Shown piece by piece: positions 6,827 through 15,208 of a stretch of DNA of 23,165 bases. The notes beneath the pieces are model-generated. The model saw nothing but the letters and a program-made list of their open reading frames with translations, ran no database searches and was not told the origin of the DNA. This DNA is from Desulfobacterales bacterium (GTDB lineage Bacteria; Desulfobacterota; Desulfobacteria; Desulfobacterales; JAFDCJ01). Location of the stretch: positions 4,244,014 through 4,267,178 of the forward strand of contig CP070771.1 in NCBI GenBank assembly GCA_020345785.1, in the 5' to 3' direction. The position numbers were made by a program, and so were the translations under genes. Within the stretch, counting starts at the first letter, position 1, and each line of letters starts with the position of its first letter.

Positions 6827-9721
6827 ATGAACACAAAGATTTTGGGTGATGCTAAGACACAGATCCCATCCGCCCCGCTCCACCTCAGGGTGTTTCTGGC
6901 CTCGCCGGGCGATGTCGCGGACGAACGGACGCTGGCTCTGCAGGTATTGGAGCAACTGCAGTACGATCCGCTGCTGCGCGGCCGCATAATTTTAGAAACC
7001 GTGGCTTGGGACAAACCCGGCGCCAGCACGCCCATGCTGGCAACCCTGACGCCCCAGGAGGCAATTAAGAAAAGTCTATCGACCCCGGCTGACTGCGACA
7101 TCGTCATCGTTATATTCTGGTCACGCATGGGTACGCCGTTGCCAGAAGGATGGAAGAAGCCTGATGGCAGCCGGTATCTGTCCGGCACCGAATGGGAATA
7201 TTTAAACGCCTTGGAAGCTGCTGATAAACATAAAAAGCCGGAAATTCTGGTGTATCGCCGGACTGAGAAAATCAACCTCGATCCTGACGATCCAGACTTT
7301 GAAACCAAATCGCACCAGTGGCGCCTTGTAAAGCAGTTCTTTGAATCTTTCCAGAATCCAAATGGTTCCATAAAGCGAGGCTATAATCAGTACCCGGCAC
7401 CGGAGAAATTCAGAGAGCAGTTGAACCTCCATCTGAGGTCACTGGTGCGGGAGATACTGGAGCGCGAGGCACCTATCGCTGCGGTTAAGCCTGCGTCGCC
7501 GTCACCGCAATCCAATGACCCTCCTCTGTGGCGAAACTCTCCATTTCCCGGACTGCGTGCTTTTACCCCGGCCGATGCGCCAATCTTCTTCGGTCGCGGT
7601 CGGGAAACCGATGGATTGGTCAGCAAGCTGGCCGATCCCGCAGTTCGCTTCCTGGCAATCGTGGGCGCCTCGGGCTCGGGTAAATCCTCGCTGGTCGCCG
7701 CCGGGTTAATCCCCCGCCTCACAGCAGGGGCGCTGCCGGGCAGTAAAGACTGGGTGTGGAACCGGTTCACTCCCGGTGAGGTCGGTGATAACCCCTTTAT
7801 GGCTCTGGCCGTACCATTCAAGGAGTTAATTCAGCAACATGGCAAACAGCCGCGGGCACTGGCGGAAAATCTCGCAAATAACCCAGCCGCCGTAGCTGAT
7901 CTGCGCGATTTGCTGCTCGCAGATAAACCATCCTGGGCGGAACTGCTGCTGTTCATCGATCAGTTTGAGGAGCTGTTCACGCTGGTAGCACCGCACTACG
8001 TCGGTCCTTTCGTCGAATTGCTTAACGAAGCAGCGCAAACCGAGCATATCCGTGCCGTGGCCACACTGCGAGCGGACTTCTATCACCGTTGTGTGGAACA
8101 ACCACCGCTGGCGGAGTTACTCGGTAGCGGCTCCTATCCGCTTGCGGCACCAGGTCCGGGTGCCCTGCACGAGATGATTGCCCGCCCGGCGGAACGCGCT
8201 GGGTTAATCTTCGAGACGGGACTGGTCGAGCGGATCCTGGACCAGACCGGCAACGAGCCTGGGGCACTGGCGTTGCTGGCCTTTGCCCTGGCGCAACTGT
8301 ATGCAAGCCGCACCGCCGAGGGGTATTTGACCTGGACGGCTTACGAGGGCTTTGGAGGGGTGCAAGGCGCCATCGCTAAACGTGCAGAGGATACTGTGCA
8401 TGGACTCGGCGTTACTCCGAAAACTATAGGAGAGGTCTTTCAGGAATTGGTGGAAGTCGAGGAAGGCGACACGGTGACGAGACGGCGGGCGCCCTGGGCA
8501 CGTCTCGTCCAATCGCCAGAGGCCGAACGGTTGGTTAAGGCCTTCATCGATGTCCGCTTACTGGTAGCCAGCCGCGGCGAAGACGGTCAAGCAGTGGTGG
8601 AAGTCGCTCACGAGGCACTATTCACGGCCTGGCAAAGATTGCGCACCTGGCTCGAAACCCACCGCGAGCAGCTCAATGCGGGCCAAGACCTTGAAGAGGC
8701 TGCCCGAGAGTGGCAGGCCCTTGGCGAGCGCTGGGCAGGATTGGCGTCCGGCGCGCGGCTTAAGCGCTACCGTCAGGCCATCAAGCCTTCTGCTCAGGCT
8801 GATCGGTTTCTGAAAGCCAGCCGCCGGCGGCGGGGAATACTATGGGGAACAGCCGGTTTAGCTACAGCACTGGTGCTGGCGCTGGCCGGTGGAACCGTCT
8901 TGCTTTACGCCAAAGGCTTGACCATCAAACACGGCACCTCGATGCTATTGGCTGCCGTGGGGCTTTACCATATCTCTGATCCGACAATGGTGGAGATTCC
9001 CACCGGGGAGTTTTGGATGGGATCCAAGGACGACGATTCGGAAGCCCGAGCAAACGAAAAGCCTTCTCATGTAGTGGTGATTTCAAAACCGTTTGGGATT
9101 GGCAAATACGAAGTCACCTTCGAAGAATACGACCGGTTTGCATACGCCACAAAACGTCCACTGCCAAGTGATGCCGAAAACCAGGGCCGTGATCGATATC
9201 CTGTGGTAAATATTTGCTGGATTGATGCCATGGCGTACGCGGAATGGCTTTCTTCGCAGACTGGCAAGCGTTACCGGTTGCCGACAGAAGCGGAGTGGGA
9301 ATACGCCGCACGAGCGGGAACCAATTCGGTGCGGTTCTGGGGCAACTCCTCAGAGCAGGCGTGCGAGTATGCTAATGTGGCCGACTTGAGCCACAACAGA
9401 TATAAAGGTGGTAGGATTAAGCATACTTGTGATGACGGTCACAAGGTTTCCGCCAAGGTTGGCTCCTTTAAGCCCAATCCATTTGGGCTTTATGACATGC
9501 TGGGCAACGTCTGGGAATGGGTGCACGACTGTTGGAACGACACCTACAAAGAGGCACCTGCTGACGGTTCGGCTTGGCCTGCTGGCCAGTGCGATGACCA
9601 CATTGCCCGCGGCGGATCATGGAACTGTGCTCCGGAGCAGTTACGTTCGGCACATCGCCTGAAGAATTCTTCCATTAACCGGAGCCCATATATCGGGTTT
9701 CGCCTCGCTCAGGATTTTTAA
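6827..9721 (+). CDS. DUF4062 - nSTAND1 NTPase - transmembrane - FGE-sulfatase/C-type-lectin fold fusion protein (candidate conflict-system receptor)
   Basis: Four parts can be read in this 964-aa protein. Residues about 17-215 are a DUF4062 domain (LRVFLASPGDVADER, DCDIVIVIFWSRMGTP, SGTEWEYLNALEA), a likely effector or signalling module. Residues about 238-660 are an nSTAND1-type NTPase: PFPGLRAFTPADAPIFFGRGRE, Walker A GASGSGKSS (280-288), Walker B LLLFIDQFEEL (373-383), and the end motif VAHEALFTAWQRLRTWL. A basic cluster RRRR (666-669) is followed by one membrane helix (about 670-696). Residues 718-964 form an FGE-sulfatase fold (IPTGEFWMGS, YRLPTEAEWEYAARAG, GNVWEW, RGGSWN, IGFRLA). The second active-site Cys of true formylglycine-generating enzymes is replaced (C934 kept, L939 at the +5 position), so it is probably a binding domain. 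The first 717 residues hold two cysteines and the last 247 hold six, which fits an exported, disulfide-bonded C-terminus. No strong ribosome site is visible. Function in defence is an inference. Confidence 0.85.
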   Translation: MNTKILGDAKTQIPSAPLHLRVFLASPGDVADERTLALQVLEQLQYDPLLRGRIILETVAWDKPGASTPMLATLTPQEAIKKSLSTPADCDIVIVIFWSRMGTPLPEGWKKPDGSRYLSGTEWEYLNALEAADKHKKPEILVYRRTEKINLDPDDPDFETKSHQWRLVKQFFESFQNPNGSIKRGYNQYPAPEKFREQLNLHLRSLVREILEREAPIAAVKPASPSPQSNDPPLWRNSPFPGLRAFTPADAPIFFGRGRETDGLVSKLADPAVRFLAIVGASGSGKSSLVAAGLIPRLTAGALPGSKDWVWNRFTPGEVGDNPFMALAVPFKELIQQHGKQPRALAENLANNPAAVADLRDLLLADKPSWAELLLFIDQFEELFTLVAPHYVGPFVELLNEAAQTEHIRAVATLRADFYHRCVEQPPLAELLGSGSYPLAAPGPGALHEMIARPAERAGLIFETGLVERILDQTGNEPGALALLAFALAQLYASRTAEGYLTWTAYEGFGGVQGAIAKRAEDTVHGLGVTPKTIGEVFQELVEVEEGDTVTRRRAPWARLVQSPEAERLVKAFIDVRLLVASRGEDGQAVVEVAHEALFTAWQRLRTWLETHREQLNAGQDLEEAAREWQALGERWAGLASGARLKRYRQAIKPSAQADRFLKASRRRRGILWGTAGLATALVLALAGGTVLLYAKGLTIKHGTSMLLAAVGLYHISDPTMVEIPTGEFWMGSKDDDSEARANEKPSHVVVISKPFGIGKYEVTFEEYDRFAYATKRPLPSDAENQGRDRYPVVNICWIDAMAYAEWLSSQTGKRYRLPTEAEWEYAARAGTNSVRFWGNSSEQACEYANVADLSHNRYKGGRIKHTCDDGHKVSAKVGSFKPNPFGLYDMLGNVWEWVHDCWNDTYKEAPADGSAWPAGQCDDHIARGGSWNCAPEQLRSAHRLKNSSINRSPYIGFRLAQDF
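9608..9718 (+). other. DGR-variable-region-like 3' end of the STAND fusion gene
   Basis: The final codons encode RGGSWN, a polar stretch rich in exposed positions, and IGFRLA, the layout of C-type-lectin variable regions diversified by retroelements. Several codons here (TGT, CAT, TCT, TCC, ATT, AGC, TAT) are what adenine-directed mutagenesis of AAC/AAT would give. I found no second copy (template repeat) and no reverse transcriptase or Avd gene in the window, so this may be an orphan or remote target, or simply an undiversified FGE domain. Confidence 0.35.
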
Positions 9722-9804
9722 TTTTAGGATCATCCGGAATCTCCATTGAAGGGGTCTCCATTCAGATTATCGGCAGCTCATCGTGATCACTGCGGTAAAA
9801 TGCC

Positions 9805-9930
9805 ATGGAAAAAGTGGGGACCACATGGGTCGACGAACCGGCCTTTCGAGAAGATAATCCGGTATGGGGTCGCGTGGTGGTTGATATTCCGGACTATTGC
9901 CGGGAGTTGATCAGGGAGCTTTTATCATAA
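9805..9930 (+). CDS. Small hypothetical protein, 41 aa
   Basis: A short open frame begins MEKVGTTWVDEP and ends YCRELIRELLS before TAA. A stop codon lies just upstream in the same frame (TAA at 9796-9798), so ATG 9805 is the first possible start. It lies 83 bp after the STAND fusion and 21 bp before the next gene on the same strand, which is what a co-transcribed small gene would look like. Its composition (GRVVVDIPDYCRELIREL) looks protein-like, not random. I do not recognise a family and no clear ribosome binding site is visible, so it may also be a remnant of a longer gene. Confidence 0.4.
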   Translation: MEKVGTTWVDEPAFREDNPVWGRVVVDIPDYCRELIRELLS

Positions 9931-9951
9931 TTCAACGAAAAGAGGCGCATC

Positions 9952-10185
9952 ATGCCGACCCAGCAGGAGCTTAAAGTCTTAAGGTTATTGGCCAGGGAGT
10001 GGGAGCAAAGCGGACCGCCCGGCATTTTAGACATCCGCGACATCATCGCGGTCGTGGACATGGCGCCCGGTGAGGCCTTGCAAGCACTGAAAACTCTGTA
10101 TCAAACCGGTCTGGTCGATATGAATTCGCTCAAAACAAGCGCATTTCTGACGCCCGAGGGCTACGCGGCCGTCGAACCCGCTTGA
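9952..10185 (+). CDS. Small winged-helix-like protein, 77 aa
   Basis: The 77-aa protein reads as a helix-turn-helix with a wing. An N-terminal helix (QQELKVLRLLAREWEQ) is followed by DIRDIIAVVDMAPGEALQALKTLYQTGLVDM, the helix-turn-recognition-helix pattern of MarR/ArsR-like winged helices, and then a wing-like strand pair ending FLTPEGYAAV. AAGAGGCG lies about 6-13 bases upstream of the ATG as a ribosome binding site. It follows the 41-aa ORF by 21 bp, and endonuclease V starts 65 bp later. It may be a small DNA-binding regulator of this gene group. No specific family name is claimed. Confidence 0.65.
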   Translation: MPTQQELKVLRLLAREWEQSGPPGILDIRDIIAVVDMAPGEALQALKTLYQTGLVDMNSLKTSAFLTPEGYAAVEPA

Positions 10186-10250
10186 ATTCATCTGCAGATC
10201 CCTGCCCACTTCCACATTCTTATCTTTAATTTTACTAAATCATGGAATAA

Positions 10251-10922
10251 ATGTCCCTAAAATCGCCAACCCTTTCTCATCCATGGAGTCTGACGCCGCA
10301 GGATGCGGCTGCCTTGCAGCGGCAACTTGCGCCCAGAGTGTTACGCCAATCCAGCATCGACGTAGAAAAGATAAAAACGGTGGCCGGAGTCGACACGCAC
10401 TATCGGGATGGTCTGGCATCCGCTGCCGTGGTTGTCGTAAGCATTCAGAATTTGGAAACCGTGGATTGGGTGACGTCCTCCGAGCGTGTGAATTTCCCGT
10501 ACGTTCCGGGGCTGCTTACCTTCCGGGAAGGACCCGCCGTGGTGGCAGCGCTGACGAAATTAACATCTCAACCGGATCTGCTGATTTTCGATGGACAGGG
10601 TATCGCCCACCCCCGACGCTTCGGCATCGCCAGCCATATCGGACTTTTGTTGGACAGACCGTCTATCGGCTGCGCCAAATCCAGGTTGGTAGGGCATCAT
10701 AAAGAACCTGGGCGCGAAAAAGGCAAATATACCTTTCTTGAGGACCGCGATGAGGCTATCGGCGCTGTGCTGCGAACCCGCAGCGACGTCAAACCGGTAT
10801 ATGTCTCGATCGGTCATCGTATAGATCTGATTGACAGCATCCGGATCATTTTAAAATGCTGCCGCCGATACCGACTCCCCGAACCCATCCGCCGAGCGGA
10901 CAGGTTGGCGAGAAAGATTTAG
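10251..10922 (+). CDS. nfi: Endonuclease V (deoxyinosine 3' endonuclease)
   Basis: Endonuclease V nicks DNA (and RNA in some organisms) near deaminated adenine and starts repair of inosine. The 223-aa length and every main motif fit: D48 in VAGVDTHY, the wedge motif PYVPG (Y84) with E93 in FREGP, D114 in IFDGQGIAHPRRFGIASHIG, IGCAKSRLVG, VSIGHRIDL, and the C-terminal YRLPEPIRRAD. The metal ligands D48, E93 and D114 correspond to the known acidic triad. The ribosome binding site is weak (GGAAT). It is usually a housekeeping repair gene, but here it is the last member of a co-oriented group behind the STAND fusion. A functional link is speculative. Confidence 0.93.
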   Translation: MSLKSPTLSHPWSLTPQDAAALQRQLAPRVLRQSSIDVEKIKTVAGVDTHYRDGLASAAVVVVSIQNLETVDWVTSSERVNFPYVPGLLTFREGPAVVAALTKLTSQPDLLIFDGQGIAHPRRFGIASHIGLLLDRPSIGCAKSRLVGHHKEPGREKGKYTFLEDRDEAIGAVLRTRSDVKPVYVSIGHRIDLIDSIRIILKCCRRYRLPEPIRRADRLARKI

Positions 10923-11623
10923 TTGATAAGTTAATATGTTGAATAGTTGAATAAGTTAAGACGATTGAATCTAATTTTTCCAACAGTTATATCAGTCAAT
11001 CAACCGGCCAACTTAATCAACCAGTCAACCCAATTAACTCAATCAACTCAATCATCCTATCATTGCAATCAACTGAATCGATTCAAACAACTTATCAAAT
11101 TAGAAAACCGCAGATTTAACTCTATGCCCTATGCGCCCTGCTCTATGCGAATTTCCCCACATCCCGCAACCGGAAGACAGAAGCTGGAAAGCTTGGAGGC
11201 TGGGAGGCCGGAAAGCTTGGAGGCAATGAAGCTGAGAAGGTGATATGAAAATGCAAAGTGCAAAGCGCTTAGCCCATAAGGTCGGAAAAACTTGAAGCTG
11301 GAAGGCTGGAAAGCCGATAAACTACAAAACTAAAAATTGTAAAGGCTGACATTTGATCTTACATTCTAAAATGCGAGCTAAAAAATCATACTAATTTCAT
11401 ATAGCATCTACTTATCTGCAATTCCATTAGGTTTCAGGTTTCATGATAATATCCCAATTTCAATTAATGCCAGTGCTGATATTTGAGTTTAGAGAAGCCC
11501 AAAGTTTATAATTTTTTTTAATTACTTCAAAACTGACCCCAAAGATCTATAGGTCTAAAAAGCATGGTACAAAGATTACTCTGAGGCGCAGGCAATAATG
11601 AGATGCAAAGAGGTTCAGGAGCT
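10923..11623. repeat. Intergenic word-repeat region A
   Basis: There is no credible gene in this 700-bp stretch. It is built from near-copies of short words: GTTGAATAAGTT-like units at 10921-10962, CAATCAACTCAATCA-like units at 10998-11056, CTATGCCCTATGCG at 11122-11135, and the direct repeat GGAAAGCTTGGAGGC in two copies at about 11187-11225, echoed by GAAGCTGGAAGGCTGGAAAG near 11293. The order matches a second module at 15961-16175. From 11330 to 11620 it is plain AT-rich sequence in which I see nothing, apart from the near-palindrome AGATCTATAGGTCT near 11545. Confidence 0.6.
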
Positions 11624-14600
11624 TTAACCCCTCAGCGCCGCGGGTGGCGGAGTCTGAAGGCCCAAGCGTGACGAACACTCGTAAATTTTCCGCACCAGCG
11701 CCGATTGATGGAAAAAGGATCTCAGGGTTTCATCCTTTAGCGTCGCAGCTATTTGCTCGACGGCAGCCTTGGCCTTACCATAAAGCATTGCGGCATTCTT
11801 CTCCTGCCCTGTCGTTTCGTACCACTGGCCCAGATCGTGAGCTGCCGAGTATGCGATCGTCGGGATACCCAACTGCTCTGCAAGTGTGAAAGCTCTCTGA
11901 AGCTCTGCCCCTGCAGATTCGATATCTCCCAGCTTTGCGGCAATCTTACCACGCAAGGCCCAGCCTTTGGCGATATACTTCTGCGAGGACGTTGCCTGTG
12001 CTTCTTTGAGTCCATCTTCCAGATAGCGCAACGCTTGCTCATACGCTCCCGAGGCATAGTAGACATCTGCAAGCCCGATGAGCAACCGTATCTTCCACCG
12101 CCACCTGTGTGCGCCGAAAGCCTCGTGCTGGACACGATCAAGGGTTGGCTGGAGATAGGACAGGGCACGCTCATGCCGGCCAAGTAAAAAATGGTCTATC
12201 CCAAGGTTAATCAAAGCGCTGATTTCTACATTAGGAATGCCAAACCTGCGTCCCACTTCTTCACTCTCTTGATCATACTCGATGGCGCTAACGAGATCAC
12301 CGAACTCACTATGCAGCCAACCAAGAGTGTTCGTCATGCGGCCAATGGCATACTTACTATCCCTCTCCTTCGCCTTCCTGATCCCATCGTGCAATAGGCT
12401 AAGAGCATTATCATAATTTCCTATGCTCGTATATGCAAATCCGAGGTTGCCTTGGGCGAATAGCTCGTGAAACCCATCATGGATCTCACGAGAGAGGGCC
12501 AAACCCTTTTGATTCATTCGCACTGCTCGCTGAAAATGTCCTTGCCAGTAAGCCTGAAGTCCTAAAAATATAAAACTTGTGGTCGAGGACTCTTTAAATC
12601 CCTCTCGACGGCTGATCTGAAGGGACGCTTCAAAGTTCCTATCAGCTTCATGAAGGTTTCCGCGTGCCTGATGCACATGTCCAAGAATAGCCAGGCTTTT
12701 CGCCAGGATTAGTTGGTTCCCGGTTTGTTGAGAGAGTTGCATGGCCTCCTGTGCATACTCTTCTACAATAGGAATGTGGTCTTCAGAGAATTTTTGATGA
12801 TGGGCAAGGGCCAGATGACACAAACTTTCGCCCTCTTTGGGCCGGCTGCCTGACGCGCGGGCCATCTGGCGCATTATCTGAAAGTCATCAATGGCCTCAT
12901 CGAGTTTGGACAGCAGAAACCAGTCGAGCCCCCGCCCCTCGTATATGGGAAGGAGATCCTCCTCTTTCAGTGCAGACGCGATCCTGGCGCTCACCTCTAT
13001 GGCCTTGGTGTAGAATTCGATCGATTCGTGGCTGGCAAAGGCCTGGCGCGCTTTATCCCCGGATTTGGATAAATAGAGAAACGACTTTAGCCAGTCCTCC
13101 GCCTGAACGAAATGATACGCCAGCATCTCGTAGAACTCCTCCAGTCTCTGTGCGTAAAGCTGCTCTATGGCCTTTCCTATCTTCCCGTGAATCTTATTTT
13201 TGCTTTTGTGCAGCAGGCTATTGTAAGCCACCTCTTGCGTAAGTGCATGTTTGAAAATGTATTCCAGCTCAGGGAAAAGACTCTTTTCATAGATGAATTC
13301 TAGTCCCTGAAGATTGAGCAGGTACGATTTGAGCTCCTCTCTCATCCCTGTGATGGTTTGAAGGATGCGAAAAGCAAAATCCCTTCCAATAACGGAGGCT
13401 AATTGTAGAGTGCGTTTGAGGTTGTCTTCCAGGCGGTCCATCCGGGCTGCAATGATCCCCTGGATCGTATCGGGGATCTGGATATCTTCGGGCTTTTTCG
13501 TAAGAAAGCATTGATTTTGTCCTCTTTGAATCGTTCCGTTTTCCAGCAAACTATGTGTCAATTCTTCTATATACAGAGGAGTTCCTGAGGCTCGATTCAG
13601 AATGAGGGTTTCCAGGCCAGGGTCAATCTCACAATCATAAAGTATTGCCTTAATCAGTTCGGCACTGGATTGTGATGAGAGTTGAGTTAACCCGATCTTC
13701 GTATAATAAGTTTTGCTTCCCCAGGGATGGGTAAATTCCGGACGATAGAGCAGAAGCAGCAGAATATGGCGGTTTGCCAGCCATTCGATCAAATAGCTTA
13801 AAAATTCCTGCGAAGTCTTGTCGATCCAGTGCAGATCCTCAACAACGATGATAAGGGGTTTGTTCTGACTCTCACATACCAACAGATCCCTGAGGGACTC
13901 AAAGGTCTTCTCCCTTTTCTGCTGGGGCCCAAGTTTTTGGTATTCGGCGTCCCCAACCCCAAGGGCTAAGAGTTCGTGAAAAGACGGCAAAATACCATTA
14001 AGTTTCTCATCGAGCTGCAGGATTTTTTCTTGCATCTTTTTTTTAATTCGAGACTCCTGATCTCCCTCTTTGATCTCAAAGTAAGCTCGTAAAATATCCA
14101 ATACGGGCAAGTAGGCCATAGTATTGCCAAAATGTAGGCACTGGCCTTCAAGATAGTTGAATTCACCCGGGGGCAGTTGATTTTTAAATTCGAAAAGCAG
14201 CCTGGATTTTCCAACTCCGGCGTCACCCACGATCCCCACGACCTGACCTGAGCCTGATTGTGCTTTGTGGTATGCATCCATGAGGACGCCCATTGAATTG
14301 TTTCGACCAACAAACCTGCTCAAGCCTTTGGCTACCGAAGCGGCTATTCGAGTATCCACCCCGCTGGCCTTGAGAAGTTCATAAACCTCCTGCGGCTCTT
14401 TTTTCCCTTTAACCCGAACATTGCCCTGGGCCTTGAACTCGAAATAATCCCGAGCGAGTCTGTAGGTATTTTGGGATACAAGGGTCGTACCCGGGCCTGC
14501 TATGCTTTCAATCCTTGACGCCAGATTGGTGGTGTCGCCGACGGCGGTGTAATCCATGCGCAGGTCATCGCCGATGGAGCCCACAATCACCGGACCCGAG

Positions 14601-15172
14601 TTGAGACCCAGGCGCATTTTAAAGTCTGCTCCGTAGTCTTTGCGCACAGCAATCCCATAATCTCCAATGGCTTTTTGAATAGACAGCGCCGCCTGGCATG
14701 CTCTCTGGGCATGATCCTCATGGGCAACAGGTGCTCCAAATAAAGCCATCACGCCGTCACCGGTAAACTGATTTATCGTACCCTCGTATTTGTGGATTTC
14801 ATCCATCAGGATTTTGAAACAACCGTCCATAATCTGATGAACTTCTTCAGGATCTAACTTTTCTGCCATTGAGGTGTAGTTGGCGACATCGGCGAAAAGA
14901 ACCGTGACGAGCTTGCGCTCGCCTTCAATGGAACTGCGCGATGTCAGAATTTTATCGGCCAGAAACTTGGGAGTATAAGATTGGGGTTTAGCATAATCGA
15001 ACCCGGCTCGCCTTCTTAATCCATTTAAGTTGTGGCCGCATGCATTGCAAAACTTGCTGCTTGGTGGATTCGCTTTGCCGCACTTCGTGCAGACCAGTTC
15101 CAGTTTGCTGCCGCACTCGTTGCAGAATCTTGCATCATCGGGATTATCAAACTGGCATTCTGGGCACTTCAT
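11624..15172 (-). CDS. Zinc-ribbon / class III nucleotidyl cyclase / AAA (STAND-like) ATPase / TPR protein
   Basis: This is a large signalling protein of 1182 aa from the start used here. Two zinc ribbons (CPEC..CNEC and CTKC..CNAC, residues 3-46) lead into a class III cyclase domain (about 83-270) with metal Asp D95 (VLFADVANYT) and D139 (FTGDG), and with N216 and R220 (TTNLASR). An AAA_16 module follows (FVGRNNSM, Walker A GDAGVGKSR at 316-324, Walker B IIVVEDLHW at 441-449). The rest, from about 700 on, is a long array of TPR helices. The base-selecting Lys/Asp of adenylyl cyclases read Gln135/Thr209. The frame is open to 15232, but a terminator-like hairpin occupies that upstream part, so MKCPEC at 15172 is chosen; no clear ribosome binding site marks any candidate start. 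Probable role: a ligand-triggered cNMP-making or regulatory switch. Confidence 0.88.
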   Translation of the reverse strand: MKCPECQFDNPDDARFCNECGSKLELVCTKCGKANPPSSKFCNACGHNLNGLRRRAGFDYAKPQSYTPKFLADKILTSRSSIEGERKLVTVLFADVANYTSMAEKLDPEEVHQIMDGCFKILMDEIHKYEGTINQFTGDGVMALFGAPVAHEDHAQRACQAALSIQKAIGDYGIAVRKDYGADFKMRLGLNSGPVIVGSIGDDLRMDYTAVGDTTNLASRIESIAGPGTTLVSQNTYRLARDYFEFKAQGNVRVKGKKEPQEVYELLKASGVDTRIAASVAKGLSRFVGRNNSMGVLMDAYHKAQSGSGQVVGIVGDAGVGKSRLLFEFKNQLPPGEFNYLEGQCLHFGNTMAYLPVLDILRAYFEIKEGDQESRIKKKMQEKILQLDEKLNGILPSFHELLALGVGDAEYQKLGPQQKREKTFESLRDLLVCESQNKPLIIVVEDLHWIDKTSQEFLSYLIEWLANRHILLLLLYRPEFTHPWGSKTYYTKIGLTQLSSQSSAELIKAILYDCEIDPGLETLILNRASGTPLYIEELTHSLLENGTIQRGQNQCFLTKKPEDIQIPDTIQGIIAARMDRLEDNLKRTLQLASVIGRDFAFRILQTITGMREELKSYLLNLQGLEFIYEKSLFPELEYIFKHALTQEVAYNSLLHKSKNKIHGKIGKAIEQLYAQRLEEFYEMLAYHFVQAEDWLKSFLYLSKSGDKARQAFASHESIEFYTKAIEVSARIASALKEEDLLPIYEGRGLDWFLLSKLDEAIDDFQIMRQMARASGSRPKEGESLCHLALAHHQKFSEDHIPIVEEYAQEAMQLSQQTGNQLILAKSLAILGHVHQARGNLHEADRNFEASLQISRREGFKESSTTSFIFLGLQAYWQGHFQRAVRMNQKGLALSREIHDGFHELFAQGNLGFAYTSIGNYDNALSLLHDGIRKAKERDSKYAIGRMTNTLGWLHSEFGDLVSAIEYDQESEEVGRRFGIPNVEISALINLGIDHFLLGRHERALSYLQPTLDRVQHEAFGAHRWRWKIRLLIGLADVYYASGAYEQALRYLEDGLKEAQATSSQKYIAKGWALRGKIAAKLGDIESAGAELQRAFTLAEQLGIPTIAYSAAHDLGQWYETTGQEKNAAMLYGKAKAAVEQIAATLKDETLRSFFHQSALVRKIYECSSRLGLQTPPPAALRG

Positions 15173-15208
15173 TTTTTTCGATGCGTGCATGAGTTTAATT
15201 TGCAAGTT

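Noticed and set aside
9000..9721. True formylglycine-generating enzyme activity
   Set aside because: The second active-site Cys position is Leu939 and the domain is fused to a membrane STAND protein; a binding role is more likely.
10947..11243. 98-aa plus-strand open frame downstream of endonuclease V
   Set aside because: It translates the word-repeat DNA (Asn/Gln/Ser-rich runs), has no ribosome site and no protein-like pattern.
9722..11623. DGR reverse transcriptase, Avd or template repeat near the STAND gene
   Set aside because: No open frame with reverse-transcriptase motifs and no near-copy of 9608-9718 is visible anywhere in the window.
12970..13303. Plus-strand open frames inside the cyclase gene
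   Set aside because: They are antisense shadows of the strongly supported 1182-aa frame.
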